A stretch of 64,000 nucleotides of DNA from CAJBVW01 sp964457335 (GCA_964457335.1 CAYWGD010000024.1:1-64000), one strand, 5' to 3'; shown: positions 52,019-60,360, numbered from the stretch's first letter. Numbers and translations: made by a program. Notes: a model not told the origin generated them from the sequence alone.

Positions 52019-52071
52019 CTTCAAACACGCTTCGCCCGGCCTAATCCGCCGGGCGAAGTCGTGTCGGGGGG
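51994..52071. repeat. attL: 78-bp direct repeat at the tmRNA 3' end
   Basis: Identical over 78 bp to 60591-60668. It spans the T-loop half, acceptor strand and CCA of the tmRNA plus its terminator, so insertion leaves the tmRNA gene intact. The 3' half of tmRNA genes is a well-known tyrosine-recombinase target. Confidence 0.93.
52030..52058 (+). terminator. tmRNA hairpin terminator
   Basis: CTTCGCCCGGC (52030-52040), loop CTAATCC, GCCGGGCGAAG (52048-52058): a perfect 11-bp stem 12 bases after the CCA end. No T-run follows. The copy in attR (60627-60655) is identical. Confidence 0.7.
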
Positions 52072-52076
52072 GCGAT

Positions 52077-52094
52077 TCCGCCAGAACTCCGCCA
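52077..52094. repeat. 18-bp island repeat, copy 1 (beside attL)
   Basis: TCCGCCAGAACTCCGCCA, whose complement contains two TGGCGGA units separated by GTTC. It lies 6 bp inside attL. Identical copies lie at 55209-55226 (inverted) and 60442-60459. Candidate integrase or excisionase accessory site. Confidence 0.65.
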
Positions 52095-52225
52095 GATGGC
52101 GGAGGAGCAGCCCGGCCCTCACGAACACAGCCTGGAGGCGACAATGGCGAAGCGTCCGACGCCCGAGAACGTCACCGACATGAGCCTTCCCCAGCTCCGC
52201 GCGCGGGTTCGTCGACCCCTCGTCT

Positions 52226-52420
52226 GTGACGCGGGACGACGACGGCGAGGTCACCTACGACTACAGCGAGCGCGGCTGGCAGCACTTCACCGACGAGGAC
52301 CACCGCCGGTTCGGCGACGCCATCGACGCCACCGCCGAGCGGCAGGCGGAGGCCACGGAGCGACAGCGCCGCGAGACCGAGGACGCGCGCGCGCAGCGGC
52401 TCCGAGACGAGGAGGAGTAG
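52226..52420 (+). CDS. Small acidic island protein, probably frameshifted at its 5' end
   Basis: A 64-residue charged protein from a GTG (TRDDDGEVTYDYSERGW ... RLRDEEE). A strong signal, GGAGGCGACA followed by ATG at 52144, opens a different frame (MAKRPTPENVTDMSLPQLRAR). Joining that N-terminus to this frame at about 52200 would give a natural ~91-residue protein, so one surplus base is likely (real frameshift or sequencing error). No domain is recognised; the C-terminal helix is rich in Arg/Glu. Confidence 0.5.
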   Translation: MTRDDDGEVTYDYSERGWQHFTDEDHRRFGDAIDATAERQAEATERQRRETEDARAQRLRDEEE

Positions 52421-52451
52421 GGGTCGCGCGCCGAGGGCCGGCGGGCCCGAG

Positions 52452-53417
52452 TCAGGGCCCGATGCGCCGGATGCCGTCGAAGCCGAACGTGAAGGTCATG
52501 CGGCGCTGTCGGCCGTCGAACTTCGTGTCGTTGAACCTCTGAATGTTGGGGTCGCGGTCCAGCATCCCGTCGAAGCCAGGCGGCTCACCGAGCAAGGCGA
52601 CGGTGTAGGCCACGGAGCCGAACCTGACCGTGGCGACGGCCCAACGCACGGCCGCGACCCGCCCGCCGTCCGCCTCGCCGCCAACTAGGAAGCGGAAGTG
52701 CGCCCCGGGTGGCCCCGCGACCAGCTTCTCGCCGTACGCTCGGCGGTCCCCCTCCTTGCGGTGTAGCAACCAGTCGCGCAGCGGCGCGAACTCGTCCCGA
52801 AGCGCCAGCCGGGGCGCGTGTACGACCAGCATGAGGTAGGCGGCCTTGCACAGCGCGCGCGAGGTCAGGTCTGGGCGGGGCTGGCGAACAAGGGCGGAGA
52901 CGTGGAACTCGCCGGGCCCGCACTCGTCTGGCGGCTCGCCGGTGGGCTTGTCGCCGTCGCGGAGGTGAAGCTCGAAGCCTCGCTCATGGTGGTGCGCCAT
53001 CGTGACGGTGCGGCCAGCGCCCGCGTCGAACACCGCTGCCGCGTTCCCGGTGTCCAACATCGGACGGAGGAAGGCGGTCGTCCCAGACCGGAACAGGTCA
53101 AGCTCGCAGTCCGAAAGGGCGTGGTTCACGCGGTCGTCGACGACGCCCGGGGGCAGCTTGACCCACTTCACGCCGACCGCCTGGGGGACGACGTGCTCCC
53201 ATTTCCGGGCGTGCTCGGGTGGAATGGGCTCCCAGGCAATCGGGCAGATGGACCGTCCGTCCTGGGTCAACAGCGCGCGCACCGTCTCCACTCGCTGCTT
53301 CCAGGTGTCCGGCGTGTAGGTCTCCGCGGGGCCGAGCCTCCGGTCGTCGCCATCGACGACGCACACCTCGACGGGGAGCGTCTGGGATTCGGGGGCGGGC
53401 TGGGTCATGCGGGGCAA
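52452..53417 (-). CDS. HNH-like nuclease-type protein of the island
   Basis: A 321-residue protein. Residues 57-85 (ICPIAWEPIPPEHARKWEHVVPQAVG) resemble the Cys plus EHVxPxAxG start of HNH endonucleases seen in defence and mobile elements, but only one N-terminal Cys is present, so zinc binding is incomplete or unusual. Later residues are mixed alpha/beta without motif. It is divergent from the excisionase/integrase genes and shares a 333-bp control region with four island 10-mers. Nuclease activity is inference. Confidence 0.6.
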   Translation of the reverse strand: MPRMTQPAPESQTLPVEVCVVDGDDRRLGPAETYTPDTWKQRVETVRALLTQDGRSICPIAWEPIPPEHARKWEHVVPQAVGVKWVKLPPGVVDDRVNHALSDCELDLFRSGTTAFLRPMLDTGNAAAVFDAGAGRTVTMAHHHERGFELHLRDGDKPTGEPPDECGPGEFHVSALVRQPRPDLTSRALCKAAYLMLVVHAPRLALRDEFAPLRDWLLHRKEGDRRAYGEKLVAGPPGAHFRFLVGGEADGGRVAAVRWAVATVRFGSVAYTVALLGEPPGFDGMLDRDPNIQRFNDTKFDGRQRRMTFTFGFDGIRRIGP

Positions 53418-53437
53418 GGTAGCCCGGCCACCGCTGC

Positions 53438-53758
53438 GAATGTCGCCTACCGCGCGTGGGGCACGGCAACGCCCCCGCGCGCCGGGTGGACCTAAAACAA
53501 GCGGGCCGGAGGGGCGTGGATTGTCGCCTTGTGAGGGCGACGTTTGTGGGGGAAGCAGGGGGCGGAGCCGGCCCGATGCCGGCCCGCATCCGGGTGGCCT
53601 CTCGTCCGTCCGCGGCGCTCACGCGGCCGAAGCGCGGCGCGCCGATTGTCGCCTCCCAGGGAACGGCCGCCAGATGCGGTTTCTCCCTTGGGATGAAGTT
53701 CGGTGCCCTCCGGGCATGAGACCAGGAGAACCCTTCCTGGAGACTCCCGAATGTCGCC
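53438..53758. promoter_or_regulatory. Island control region with four GAATGTCGCC/GATTGTCGCC boxes
   Basis: The 333-bp gap 53418-53750 between the HNH-like and excisionase-like genes carries same-orientation boxes at 53438-53447 and 53749-53758 (GAATGTCGCC) and at 53519-53528 and 53644-53653 (GATTGTCGCC). The last overlaps the excisionase start codon. Repeats around divergent starts suggest operators or recombinase arm sites. Confidence 0.55.
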
Positions 53759-54013
53759 TGAACTCGTCGACTCCGACTCGCTGGAACTGCTCACGGTGGA
53801 AGAGGTCGGGACCTCTTCAAGGTGCGGACGCGGAAGGTCTACGACCTCGTCCGCGACGAAGGACTCCCGTTCGTGAGGATGGGCCGCTTCTGCCGCTTCG
53901 TCCGTCGTGAGCTGCGCCGGTGGCAGGAGTCGCGCATCGCCGCGAACCCCGTGCCCGGGGCCCCGTCCGCCGCGCCCGCCCTGCTCACGCGGGACTGGTC
54001 GCGCCGGGCCTAA
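53751..54013 (+). pseudogene. Excisionase-like MerR/HTH_17 protein, apparent one-base deletion
   Basis: The ATG at 53751 follows TGGAGA and opens MSPELVDSDSLELLTVEEVG; the rest of an HTH_17 domain (DLFKVRTRKVYDLVRDEGLPFVRMG) continues in the -1 frame from about 53808. Restoring one G in the GGG run at about 53806-53810 yields a standard 88-residue excisionase-type DNA-binding protein. HTH_17 proteins direct integrase toward excision or regulate it. The integrase gene follows after 32 bp. Whether the shift is real, programmed or an assembly error cannot be decided here. Confidence 0.7.
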
Positions 54014-54045
54014 GCGGCGCCGCCCTCACCCCGTAGGAGACAATC

Positions 54046-55196
54046 GTGGCCCACAAGAATCGCTGGACCGTCACGCCGACACGAAGTCCGACTCCTACAT
54101 CATCGCTTTTTCGTACAAGGACGCGCACGGCGTCTCGCGACGCTACAAGCGGAGCGCCGGTCGGGGCGTGTCGAAGCGCGATGCGGAGACGAAGGCGCGC
54201 GCGCTGTACCTGGAGATGGAAAAGGACCCGCTCGCGTTCGTGGGCCGGTTCGTCACCCCGGTTCATGCGAAGGCGCGCGCGCTGCCCTTCGGCGACGTGG
54301 CGGCGACCTACCTTGCCGAGCACGTCGAGACGAACTGCCGTGCCTCGACGCAGCGCACACACGAACAGATGCTCCGGGTTCACCTCGTCCCGGCCTTCGG
54401 CACGGGGGACCTCCGCGACGTGCGCCGGCCGACCGTCGACGCCTACGTGGCCCGGAAGCGTCGCGAGGGGTTGAGCGCCAAGTCGGTCGCCAACCACATC
54501 AGCGTGCTGTCCAGCATCTTCGAGTTCGCCATTCGTCGGGAGTGGGTCGCGGAGAACCCCGCCAAGGGCGTCACGCTCCCGAAGGTGACCGACCAGGGCT
54601 ACGACTGGCTCGATGCGGAGGCCGCCGACCTGTTCCTCGCGGCGGTTCGGGCGCGCGACCCCAAGCACGCCGACCTGTTCCTTGTCGCCCTCCGCACCGG
54701 GATGCGACAGGGCGAGCTTCTGGCCCTCCGATGGGGCGACCTCCGGTTCGGCGCCGACGGCGGCGACGACGCAATCACCGTGCGGCACAGCCTTCACAAC
54801 GGGCAGCTCGGCCCGACGAAGGGCGGGAAGCCGCGGCAGGTCTCCATGCACCCCGATGTGCGCGCGGCGCTGCTGCCGCGGCGCGGGGACGCCACGGCGT
54901 TCGTGTTCGCGACATCGGCGGGGACGCCCCTCACGGGCAACATCGTGAAGAACCCGATGGCGCGTGCGGCCACGGCCATCGGGCGCCCGGACCTACGCTT
55001 TCACGACCTTCGCCACAGCTTCGCGTCCCAGCTCGTCGTCAACGGCGTCGGCCTCCAGGTGGTTCAGAAGCTCCTGGGACACCAGGACATCCAGACGACG
55101 CTCCGCTACGCCCACCTACAGCCCGGCGCCTTGACCAGCGCCGTCGCTACGCTCGGGAGCGGCGGACAGGTGCTCCCCTTCCGTCAGGCGGGGTGA
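54046..55196 (+). CDS. Tyrosine recombinase (integrase) of the island, apparent frameshift near the N-terminus
   Basis: About 383 residues. A GTG at 54046 after AGGAGACAATC begins AHKNRWTVTP; the frame then changes by -1 near 54078 into DTKSDSYIIAFSYKDAHG, so one base is missing or the reading shifts. An N-terminal core-binding SAM-like domain (YLAEHVETNCRASTQRTHEQMLRVHLVPAFG) is followed by the catalytic domain: Arg in LRTGMRQGELLALRW, HDLRHSFAS (HxxR), LLGHQDIQTTLRYAHL (His and nucleophile Tyr). All catalytic residues are present. It is expected to recombine the 78-bp tmRNA site. Confidence 0.88.
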
Positions 55197-55208
55197 CGGG
55201 CCCGAATC

Positions 55209-55226
55209 TGGCGGAGTTCTGGCGGA
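55209..55226. repeat. 18-bp island repeat, copy 2 (behind the integrase)
   Basis: TGGCGGAGTTCTGGCGGA, 13 bp after the integrase stop and inverted relative to the copies near attL and attR. Confidence 0.65.
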
Positions 55227-55238
55227 GTCGGCCGCGTG

Positions 55239-55277
55239 GGCGACAATCCGAGGCGCGCGCCTCGTAGGATTGTCGCC
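55239..55277. repeat. 39-bp quasi-palindrome built from two island boxes
   Basis: GGCGACAATCC (55239-55249) and GGATTGTCGCC (55267-55277) are exact inverted arms around a perfect 14-bp palindrome GAGGCGCGCGCCTC (55250-55263) plus GTA. As RNA it would form a long stem and could end the integrase transcript; as DNA it is an inverted pair of the island box. Confidence 0.6.
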
Positions 55278-55347
55278 TTGCCGTGCGGCTTCCCGCACGG
55301 CCGCGGCGGACCAGGACCGCGGGTAACCAACCCGCTTCCGGGGCCGG

Positions 55348-55682
55348 CTACCGCGGCCAGCGGTCCCGGAGCGCCCTTGCGGAGACGACGAGGAAGTCGA
55401 CGGCGGCGTCGTCCAGCGTGCCGACCTCCGCGACCAGCTCGTCGACCTTGGCACGGCGGGACGTGTCGAGCGCGGCGGCGAGCAGCGCGGGCGCGTCCGT
55501 GTCGAGCGCGGCGGCGAGCCTCACCAGGGCTTCGAGCGATGGCGTCCCGATGCCACGTTCGAGCTGGGATATCCACTCCGTGCTCACGCCGACACGGCGC
55601 TCGGAGCCGCGGACCGGCTCACTCTGGAGGCGGCCATGCGGAAGGCGCGTGAGGCTCCCCGATTGTCGCCCAGCCAGGACAT
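55348..55682 (-). pseudogene. XRE-family regulator, apparent frameshift before helix 2
   Basis: The C-terminal frame reads VGVSTEWISQLERGIGTPSLEALVRLAAALD, a clear HTH_3 domain, then a helical tail. The matching N-terminus (MSWLGDNRGASRAFRMAASRVSRSAA) is in another frame from an ATG at 55682; one surplus base near 55600 (GCTCCGAG) separates them. Corrected, it is a ~111-residue XRE repressor. An island box (55661-55670) lies within its first codons. It is the fourth gene in this island with this type of lesion. Confidence 0.6.
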
Positions 55683-55799
55683 CGCGAGGGTGTGGGTCCC
55701 GCTCGTCGAATTCTTGGAGCTGTTCTTTTCGTTCGGTAGCGCCGCTGCGGACGCATGAGGGGCTCGTACTGTGCCTCCGACCCCACACCCTGCGCGCGC

Positions 55800-56900
55800 C
55801 TACCCGCGACGCCCGCCGAGGCGTTGCGCCGCTCGCTCCCTGTCCGCACGCTCCTGCTCTCCCGGCCGCCAAGGAACCTCCAGGCCCATCCCGTCGCCAT
55901 GACATCTCGGGATGACGCCGAAGGTCTCAAAGACCTGCTCGACGATCGCTTCGGCCGGCGCAAATACCTCCCACGTCAGTGCCTTGTAGGGAAGGCCCAT
56001 GATGCCGGCGCAGGCATCGCGCATCTCCGCGACGTGACGTGGAAGAGCGGGCGACAATGCCTCCAGGTCGGCGACGGCCTTGGTAGGTAACTCTTTCCCG
56101 CGGAGCAGTCCCAGAACGCGACCGAGCTGATTTGTGACGTGGGCCACCTCGCTCACGGTGAATCCCCAAAGTGGCCCGTGGTCGCCACGGTGCCGATAGG
56201 CCGCGACACGTTCGCGCACCCGGAGGTTGACGGCGGAGGCGACACTTACGAGAAGGTCGACCGACGACTGCACGCCTGCGTCGTCGATATAGTCGGACGC
56301 AACGTACTCTGCGTGGAACTCGTCGAAGCAGTTGACGGCGAGTTGGCGCCGGAGGAGGGGCCAATCCGTGCCTTCGACGGCGTCCTTGACGTCGGGACCG
56401 AGGAGGTAGCGGAGGAGCAAGCCGAGGTGAACGTGCGCCAGCTCGTGAGCGACAATCGACCGCGCCAACGGCTTCCCGGACACGAGACCGCGCCCGATGT
56501 CCAGGTCCAGCAGCACCACGGCGAAGGTAGACCCCGGCTGTCCGTCGCCCCACATGAGGGTCTTTCCAACGCTGACACCCTCCTCTGTGTGCGTCAGGTC
56601 TTCGGGAAGGCCAAGCTGGCGTTGCCAGTGAAATACGGCGCTCCGTAGGTCCGCGGCGAACAGGATGAGGCGGAGGTGGGCTAAGAGCAGCCGACCGCCC
56701 GCGTCGGCATCGCCGTCGACGGTTGCGCCGCCCCCTCTCGGTGTCGTTAGGTCGGTGAGAAGGGCGGCGACAGACTCGTAGATTCGCGCCGCCTCCTCAT
56801 TGTCGTCGACGCCATCGAAGGACAGCGTGAGGTGGCGACCAGGCTGTTCGAGGTCGGCGCGTTCGAGCGGTCGTGCCACTGTCGTCGATGGCTCGTTCAC
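55800..56900 (-). CDS. HExxH zinc metallopeptidase-like protein
   Basis: A 366-residue protein with AHELAHVHLG (HELAH at about 152-156) and a downstream EFHAEYVASDY (about 194-204) that could supply the third zinc ligand, as in ImmA/IrrE- or M78/M48-like minimal gluzincins. The rest is helical. The GTG at 56900 lies 2 bp behind the upstream LRAT-like gene's stop, so it is translationally linked. In mobile elements HExxH proteins with XRE partners often cleave repressors or host proteins; that role here is inference. Confidence 0.7.
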   Translation of the reverse strand: MNEPSTTVARPLERADLEQPGRHLTLSFDGVDDNEEAARIYESVAALLTDLTTPRGGGATVDGDADAGGRLLLAHLRLILFAADLRSAVFHWQRQLGLPEDLTHTEEGVSVGKTLMWGDGQPGSTFAVVLLDLDIGRGLVSGKPLARSIVAHELAHVHLGLLLRYLLGPDVKDAVEGTDWPLLRRQLAVNCFDEFHAEYVASDYIDDAGVQSSVDLLVSVASAVNLRVRERVAAYRHRGDHGPLWGFTVSEVAHVTNQLGRVLGLLRGKELPTKAVADLEALSPALPRHVAEMRDACAGIMGLPYKALTWEVFAPAEAIVEQVFETFGVIPRCHGDGMGLEVPWRPGEQERADRERAAQRLGGRRG

Positions 56901-56902
56901 GC

Positions 56903-57352
56903 CTACCACCAGCGCCGCGCGGCGAACTGCCCCCCGCTGTTGCGGCGGTACCCGCCCGCGTCGACGTGCGTGCCGTTCTCGTTGGCGACGACCGCGAGGA
57001 AGGCCGTCGCAAGTCCGGCCCAGAGAACGCCCTGCTGGACCTGCTTGCTCTCCGCGGCGCCGTTGACGACCAGATTCGCGAGGTGTTCGCAGTTGAAGAA
57101 GAGCATGTCGTACTGCCGGCCCACGTAGGTCACGGCGCGCGCCGCGACCGCCCATTCATGGCCGGACGTCGCCCGCTGCTCCACGTGGATGGGGTGGTTC
57201 CCTGCGAACCCCTTTCGCGTGGTGTGCACGACCCCGTTCTCCCGGGTGTTGTGCACGAACCACAGCTCTCCGTCGGAGCCGTACCCGGTGCACACCCCGT
57301 AGTGCTTTTTGTGCAGCTGAACCCAGCATTTGTCGCCTTGCTTGATGACCAT
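56903..57352 (-). CDS. LRAT/NlpC-like cysteine hydrolase or acyltransferase with a membrane segment
   Basis: A 149-residue protein with the LRAT-type permuted papain arrangement: GDKCWVQLHKKHYGVCTGYG (His17) and WFVHN (His34) near the N-terminus, and FFNCEHLANLV (Cys88) typical of the NCEHF motif. A hydrophobic segment (about 104-120) follows. LRAT-fold enzymes are phospholipid acyltransferases or thiol hydrolases, so a membrane-lipid substrate is plausible. It begins with GGAGG-CCACC-ATG and sits between an XRE-TM gene and an HExxH gene in one operon. Confidence 0.72.
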   Translation of the reverse strand: MVIKQGDKCWVQLHKKHYGVCTGYGSDGELWFVHNTRENGVVHTTRKGFAGNHPIHVEQRATSGHEWAVAARAVTYVGRQYDMLFFNCEHLANLVVNGAAESKQVQQGVLWAGLATAFLAVVANENGTHVDAGGYRRNSGGQFAARRWW

Positions 57353-57366
57353 GGTGGCCTCCCTGT

Positions 57367-57750
57367 CTATTCGTCCGATTCTTCCTTCTTCTTCCTGGAA
57401 CTTGCTGCCGCGACGCCCGCGACTGCGGCCAGAATGGCTGCGCCGCCGATGAGCCACTTCCCGACGTTCTTTGGCTTCTCATCGTGGACTGTCATCCCGG
57501 ACGCTTCGAGCTGTGCCGCGATGTTGTCCGCCTGCTGAACGAGCACCCACGGCTCCATACCCAACAGCCGCGCTGCCTTGCGAAGCTGCGCGAGCGTCAT
57601 CGTCGTGTCGCCGGTCTCCACGCGAGACCAGCCGGACACCGTCGACAGGTCGGCTGCCTCGGCCATCGAGAGCAGGGGAATGCCGCGCATCTCCCGCCTC
57701 CCGCGGACGACCTGACCGACAATCTGGACGTAGGAGGTGGCTTGTTCCAC
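57367..57750 (-). CDS. XRE-type HTH protein with C-terminal membrane segment
   Basis: A 127-residue protein: an HTH_3-like domain (about 9-65; SMAEAADLSTVSGWSRVETGDTTMTLAQLRKAARLLGM), a linker and a membrane helix (about 101-116; WLIGGAAILAAVAGVAAA) ending in KKKEESDE. The GTG start at 57750 overlaps the upstream stop by one base. Membrane-tethered XRE proteins occur as regulators or sensors in toxin and defence operons; this one may keep the following enzyme genes repressed until a membrane event. Confidence 0.75.
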   Translation of the reverse strand: MEQATSYVQIVGQVVRGRREMRGIPLLSMAEAADLSTVSGWSRVETGDTTMTLAQLRKAARLLGMEPWVLVQQADNIAAQLEASGMTVHDEKPKNVGKWLIGGAAILAAVAGVAAASSRKKKEESDE

Positions 57751-58142
57751 TACGACACCATGCTCACTTCGAGCATCTCCTGACCGGTCCGCCAGTCGTA
57801 CACGACGCGGATGCGCCAGCCCTGGTGGACGCGCTGCACCCCGTTGACGGCGCCGAGGAACGCGCCCCCGGCTACGGCGTAGCCGATGACCGCCGGGGGG
57901 AAGAGGGCAGCGAGGAGCACACCCACTCCGAGCCCGGCGAGCCCGCCTTCGACGGCACCCTGACCGGCGCCCGCGAGGTAGTCGACGAAGTTCGCAGGGG
58001 TGGACGGGTCGAACTCCCAGCGAACCGGAAGGTGCTGGGCTGCGACGTTCGCGGCCTCGCGCAGCGCCGCGACCTGGTTGTAGGCGATGAGCACGGCGTT
58101 GCCGCGGCGGAGGTAGTGGAGGATGAGACCAGACTGGGACAT
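57750..58142 (-). CDS. Small glycine-zipper membrane protein
   Basis: A 130-residue protein with a hydrophilic N-terminus and two hydrophobic Gly/Ala-rich helices (about 60-105; AGAGQGAVEGGLAGLGVGVLLAALF and PPAVIGYAVAGGAFLGAV). Glycine-zipper helices often oligomerise or form pores. It is the first gene of the four-gene operon; AGGAG six bases upstream supports the ATG at 58142. The 86 bp upstream are A+T-richer and probably hold the promoter. Confidence 0.7.
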   Translation of the reverse strand: MSQSGLILHYLRRGNAVLIAYNQVAALREAANVAAQHLPVRWEFDPSTPANFVDYLAGAGQGAVEGGLAGLGVGVLLAALFPPAVIGYAVAGGAFLGAVNGVQRVHQGWRIRVVYDWRTGQEMLEVSMVS

Positions 58143-58228
58143 GGACGGCTCCTTGCAGCGCAAGCAGAGCATCGCACGTCGTTGCCCAATCCGCAATCCT
58201 TTTCGCTATCCGCCCGCGCGGCGCCGCC

Positions 58229-59185
58229 TCACGGGGTCAGCTTCACCGCGGCCCACGGGCCCTCGCCGCCAGCGCGGAAGAGCACGGCCTCGGCCATCGG
58301 CGCAGGGGTGAAGTAGAGCGCGACCAACACCTCGTCCGGTTGACCGCCCACGGCATCGAGGAGCTGGTGAACCCAGTCCTCGTCCTGCGTGGCGAGCGCG
58401 TCGGCGAGGTGCCGTAGTTGTCTCGCAACGTAGTCCCGACCCAGCGTGACGCGCACGGGGGTCCCGTCCGTCGAGCGTAGGTCGAGCGGCCGCACCGTCT
58501 TTCCGCCGACATTCAACGCATAAGCGAGGTTGCCTCTGCGCAGGTTGCCAATCTCCTCGGGGCTGAACTGCTTTTCGACCGAGATTCCGTGAAGCTGGGG
58601 AAGCAGGTCTGGCCAGTGCTTCTCGGCTACCTCCAGGATGCTCGCGTCGTTGAACTCCTGCCCGTGCGTACCAATCTTGAGGATGTAGGCATTGTCGCCT
58701 CGCAGCATCGCGAACAGCAGGTGCTTTCCGCGGCCTTCCTCGACGTGGAAGTGGTGGATACCCCAGTCGTAAAGCATGTAGTCCTGGAACACGTCTGGAA
58801 GTCCATGCTTCCCTCGCACGATTTCGCCCCGACGATTCCAGAAGACGTGCTCGACCGTCCTGGACAGGAACTCGTTCGACGGGTCGTTTACGGCGTCGTC
58901 GCCGGTCTCCAGGAGACCGAGCAGGCGGGTGAGCTTCGGCTCGAACTGCGCCTTGCGCCGGTCGTTGGCGTACTCGTCAGAGAAGTGCAGGCGGCGAGCA
59001 AGCGGGGGCACCCGGCGGCGCTCGTCGTTGTACAAGGCCCGCGCGTAAAACCAGACGTTTCGGTCCGCCTCGCGAAGTCCTGTGGGCGTCGGCGGCAAGA
59101 GGGTGTCGTCGCCCCCGAGGCGTTCAAGTAGGGCGCTCCGAAGCGACGCCTCGTAGGCCAGATACAACGTCTCGTAAGTGAGCAT
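58229..59185 (-). CDS. Unknown protein with DWGIHHFHV signature
   Basis: A 318-residue soluble protein. A helical N-terminus (about 1-110) precedes MLYDWGIHHFHVEEGRGKHLLFAMLRGDNAYILKIG (abbreviated motif: DWGIHHxH near 135-142) and EVAEKHWPDLL. I have seen this motif style in widespread uncharacterised bacterial proteins, but assign no function. The paired His residues next to a beta hairpin could be catalytic or metal-binding. It lies 191 bp behind the PIN-like gene on the same strand. Confidence 0.7.
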   Translation of the reverse strand: MLTYETLYLAYEASLRSALLERLGGDDTLLPPTPTGLREADRNVWFYARALYNDERRRVPPLARRLHFSDEYANDRRKAQFEPKLTRLLGLLETGDDAVNDPSNEFLSRTVEHVFWNRRGEIVRGKHGLPDVFQDYMLYDWGIHHFHVEEGRGKHLLFAMLRGDNAYILKIGTHGQEFNDASILEVAEKHWPDLLPQLHGISVEKQFSPEEIGNLRRGNLAYALNVGGKTVRPLDLRSTDGTPVRVTLGRDYVARQLRHLADALATQDEDWVHQLLDAVGGQPDEVLVALYFTPAPMAEAVLFRAGGEGPWAAVKLTP

Positions 59186-59376
59186 GGACGAGTCCCTACG
59201 TCTTCGGGGGAGCCGAGCGCCTTTTCGGTTTCTCCCTCTACCTGCGACGGCGTTGGTCGACAATCCCGCCGCGCGAAACCTGCGTGACCGCGGCCCCCCC
59301 CGACGAACGCCTGGCCTCGCCTCATCGAGGCCCTCCGTGACCGCCTGCTGTTCCACCTCGACGGCGACGACGGTTC

Positions 59377-60360
59377 TCACTGGTCGGAACCGCCGTGGCC
59401 CTGTGACGACGACAATCGCTCGTCCTGTCCCGCAGGGAGCCGGATGCCATGCTCGCCCTGACGCGCGTCCAGCACCTGCATGTCCATCACCGCACCGAGG
59501 TGCCCCGCCATGCGAACTACGCGGTTGTCCAGGCTACGAATCCCGGCGGCAAATACCGACAGCCGCACGTAGTCGAGGTCGATGCTGTCATTGGACGCGT
59601 CCTTCGGGAGGCGTCCGTCCAAGCCACCATCTTCCACCCACAGGAGGCTGGACACCATGGGGGCTGCGACAACGGCGAGGCACATGCTCGGCTGCGACAA
59701 GAGCCGAACCGCCAAGTCGGCGCTCGCCCCGCAGCGCATGAGGGCCGCGGCGCCGAACTCCTTTACCGCGTTTAGGGCGAGAAGTCGGAGGAGTTGCTCG
59801 TCGTCCTTGCGCAGAGCCTTCGAGCCGGTGGGGGAAAGAACCTTGCGCCAACCCTTGTTCTGCTCGGACGCGAGCTGGTGGTTGTCCTCATGGCTGTAGA
59901 AGTCCCGCGCCGCCGACTCCCTTGCGGCGGGAAGATGGGTCCGCAGGTGCGCGAGCGCGTGTCCTGGCTCGCCCCGTAGTTCCCGAATGATGTCACGCAG
60001 GGATTCGACGCGCTCCCAGTCGACGATGTCGCTCATAGGCACGCCCGTGACCAGCTCCTCGCGCGCCATCTCCGCGACCGCGCGTCCCAGGAATGCCGCT
60101 TCAGGCTCGGCACCGAGCAGGCGGAAGGAGTCGCGCATCGTGCGCTCCCACGCGTCGGGATGCTGGCTCATCTCAACGAGTGCCACGTCCGGCACCAGGG
60201 CTCCCGGCCCTCCCGCTCGGGCTGCCTCCAGAAGCGGCGTCACATGGTCGACACCGCGGTCGTCTCGCATGCAGTTCTGGTCGAGCACGACGAAGGGGTA
60301 CGCCGGCCTCGTGCGCGGAACGCTTTCAACCCCGTTGGTTATCCACTTTCTCGTGTCCAT
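59377..60360 (-). CDS. PIN-like domain protein, putative RNase
   Basis: A 327-residue protein beginning with a PIN-like strand (FVVLDQNCMRD, about 22-32) and LVPDVALVEMSQ (about 55-66), where Asp and Glu could form the acidic site; a later DSIDLDYVRLSVFAAGIRSLDNRVVR (about 262-287) supplies further Asp residues. The pattern fits PIN-like nucleases of mobile elements, though spacing is loose. The start codon is embedded in AGGCGACAATG, an island box that doubles as ribosome-binding region. A toxin or defence role is inference. Confidence 0.6.
   Translation of the reverse strand: MDTRKWITNGVESVPRTRPAYPFVVLDQNCMRDDRGVDHVTPLLEAARAGGPGALVPDVALVEMSQHPDAWERTMRDSFRLLGAEPEAAFLGRAVAEMAREELVTGVPMSDIVDWERVESLRDIIRELRGEPGHALAHLRTHLPAARESAARDFYSHEDNHQLASEQNKGWRKVLSPTGSKALRKDDEQLLRLLALNAVKEFGAAALMRCGASADLAVRLLSQPSMCLAVVAAPMVSSLLWVEDGGLDGRLPKDASNDSIDLDYVRLSVFAAGIRSLDNRVVRMAGHLGAVMDMQVLDARQGEHGIRLPAGQDERLSSSQGHGGSDQ

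Noticed and set aside
52137..52145. GGCGACAAT as merely a ribosome-binding site variant.
   Set aside because: It does precede some starts, but many copies lie far from starts or inverted, so translation initiation cannot explain the whole set.
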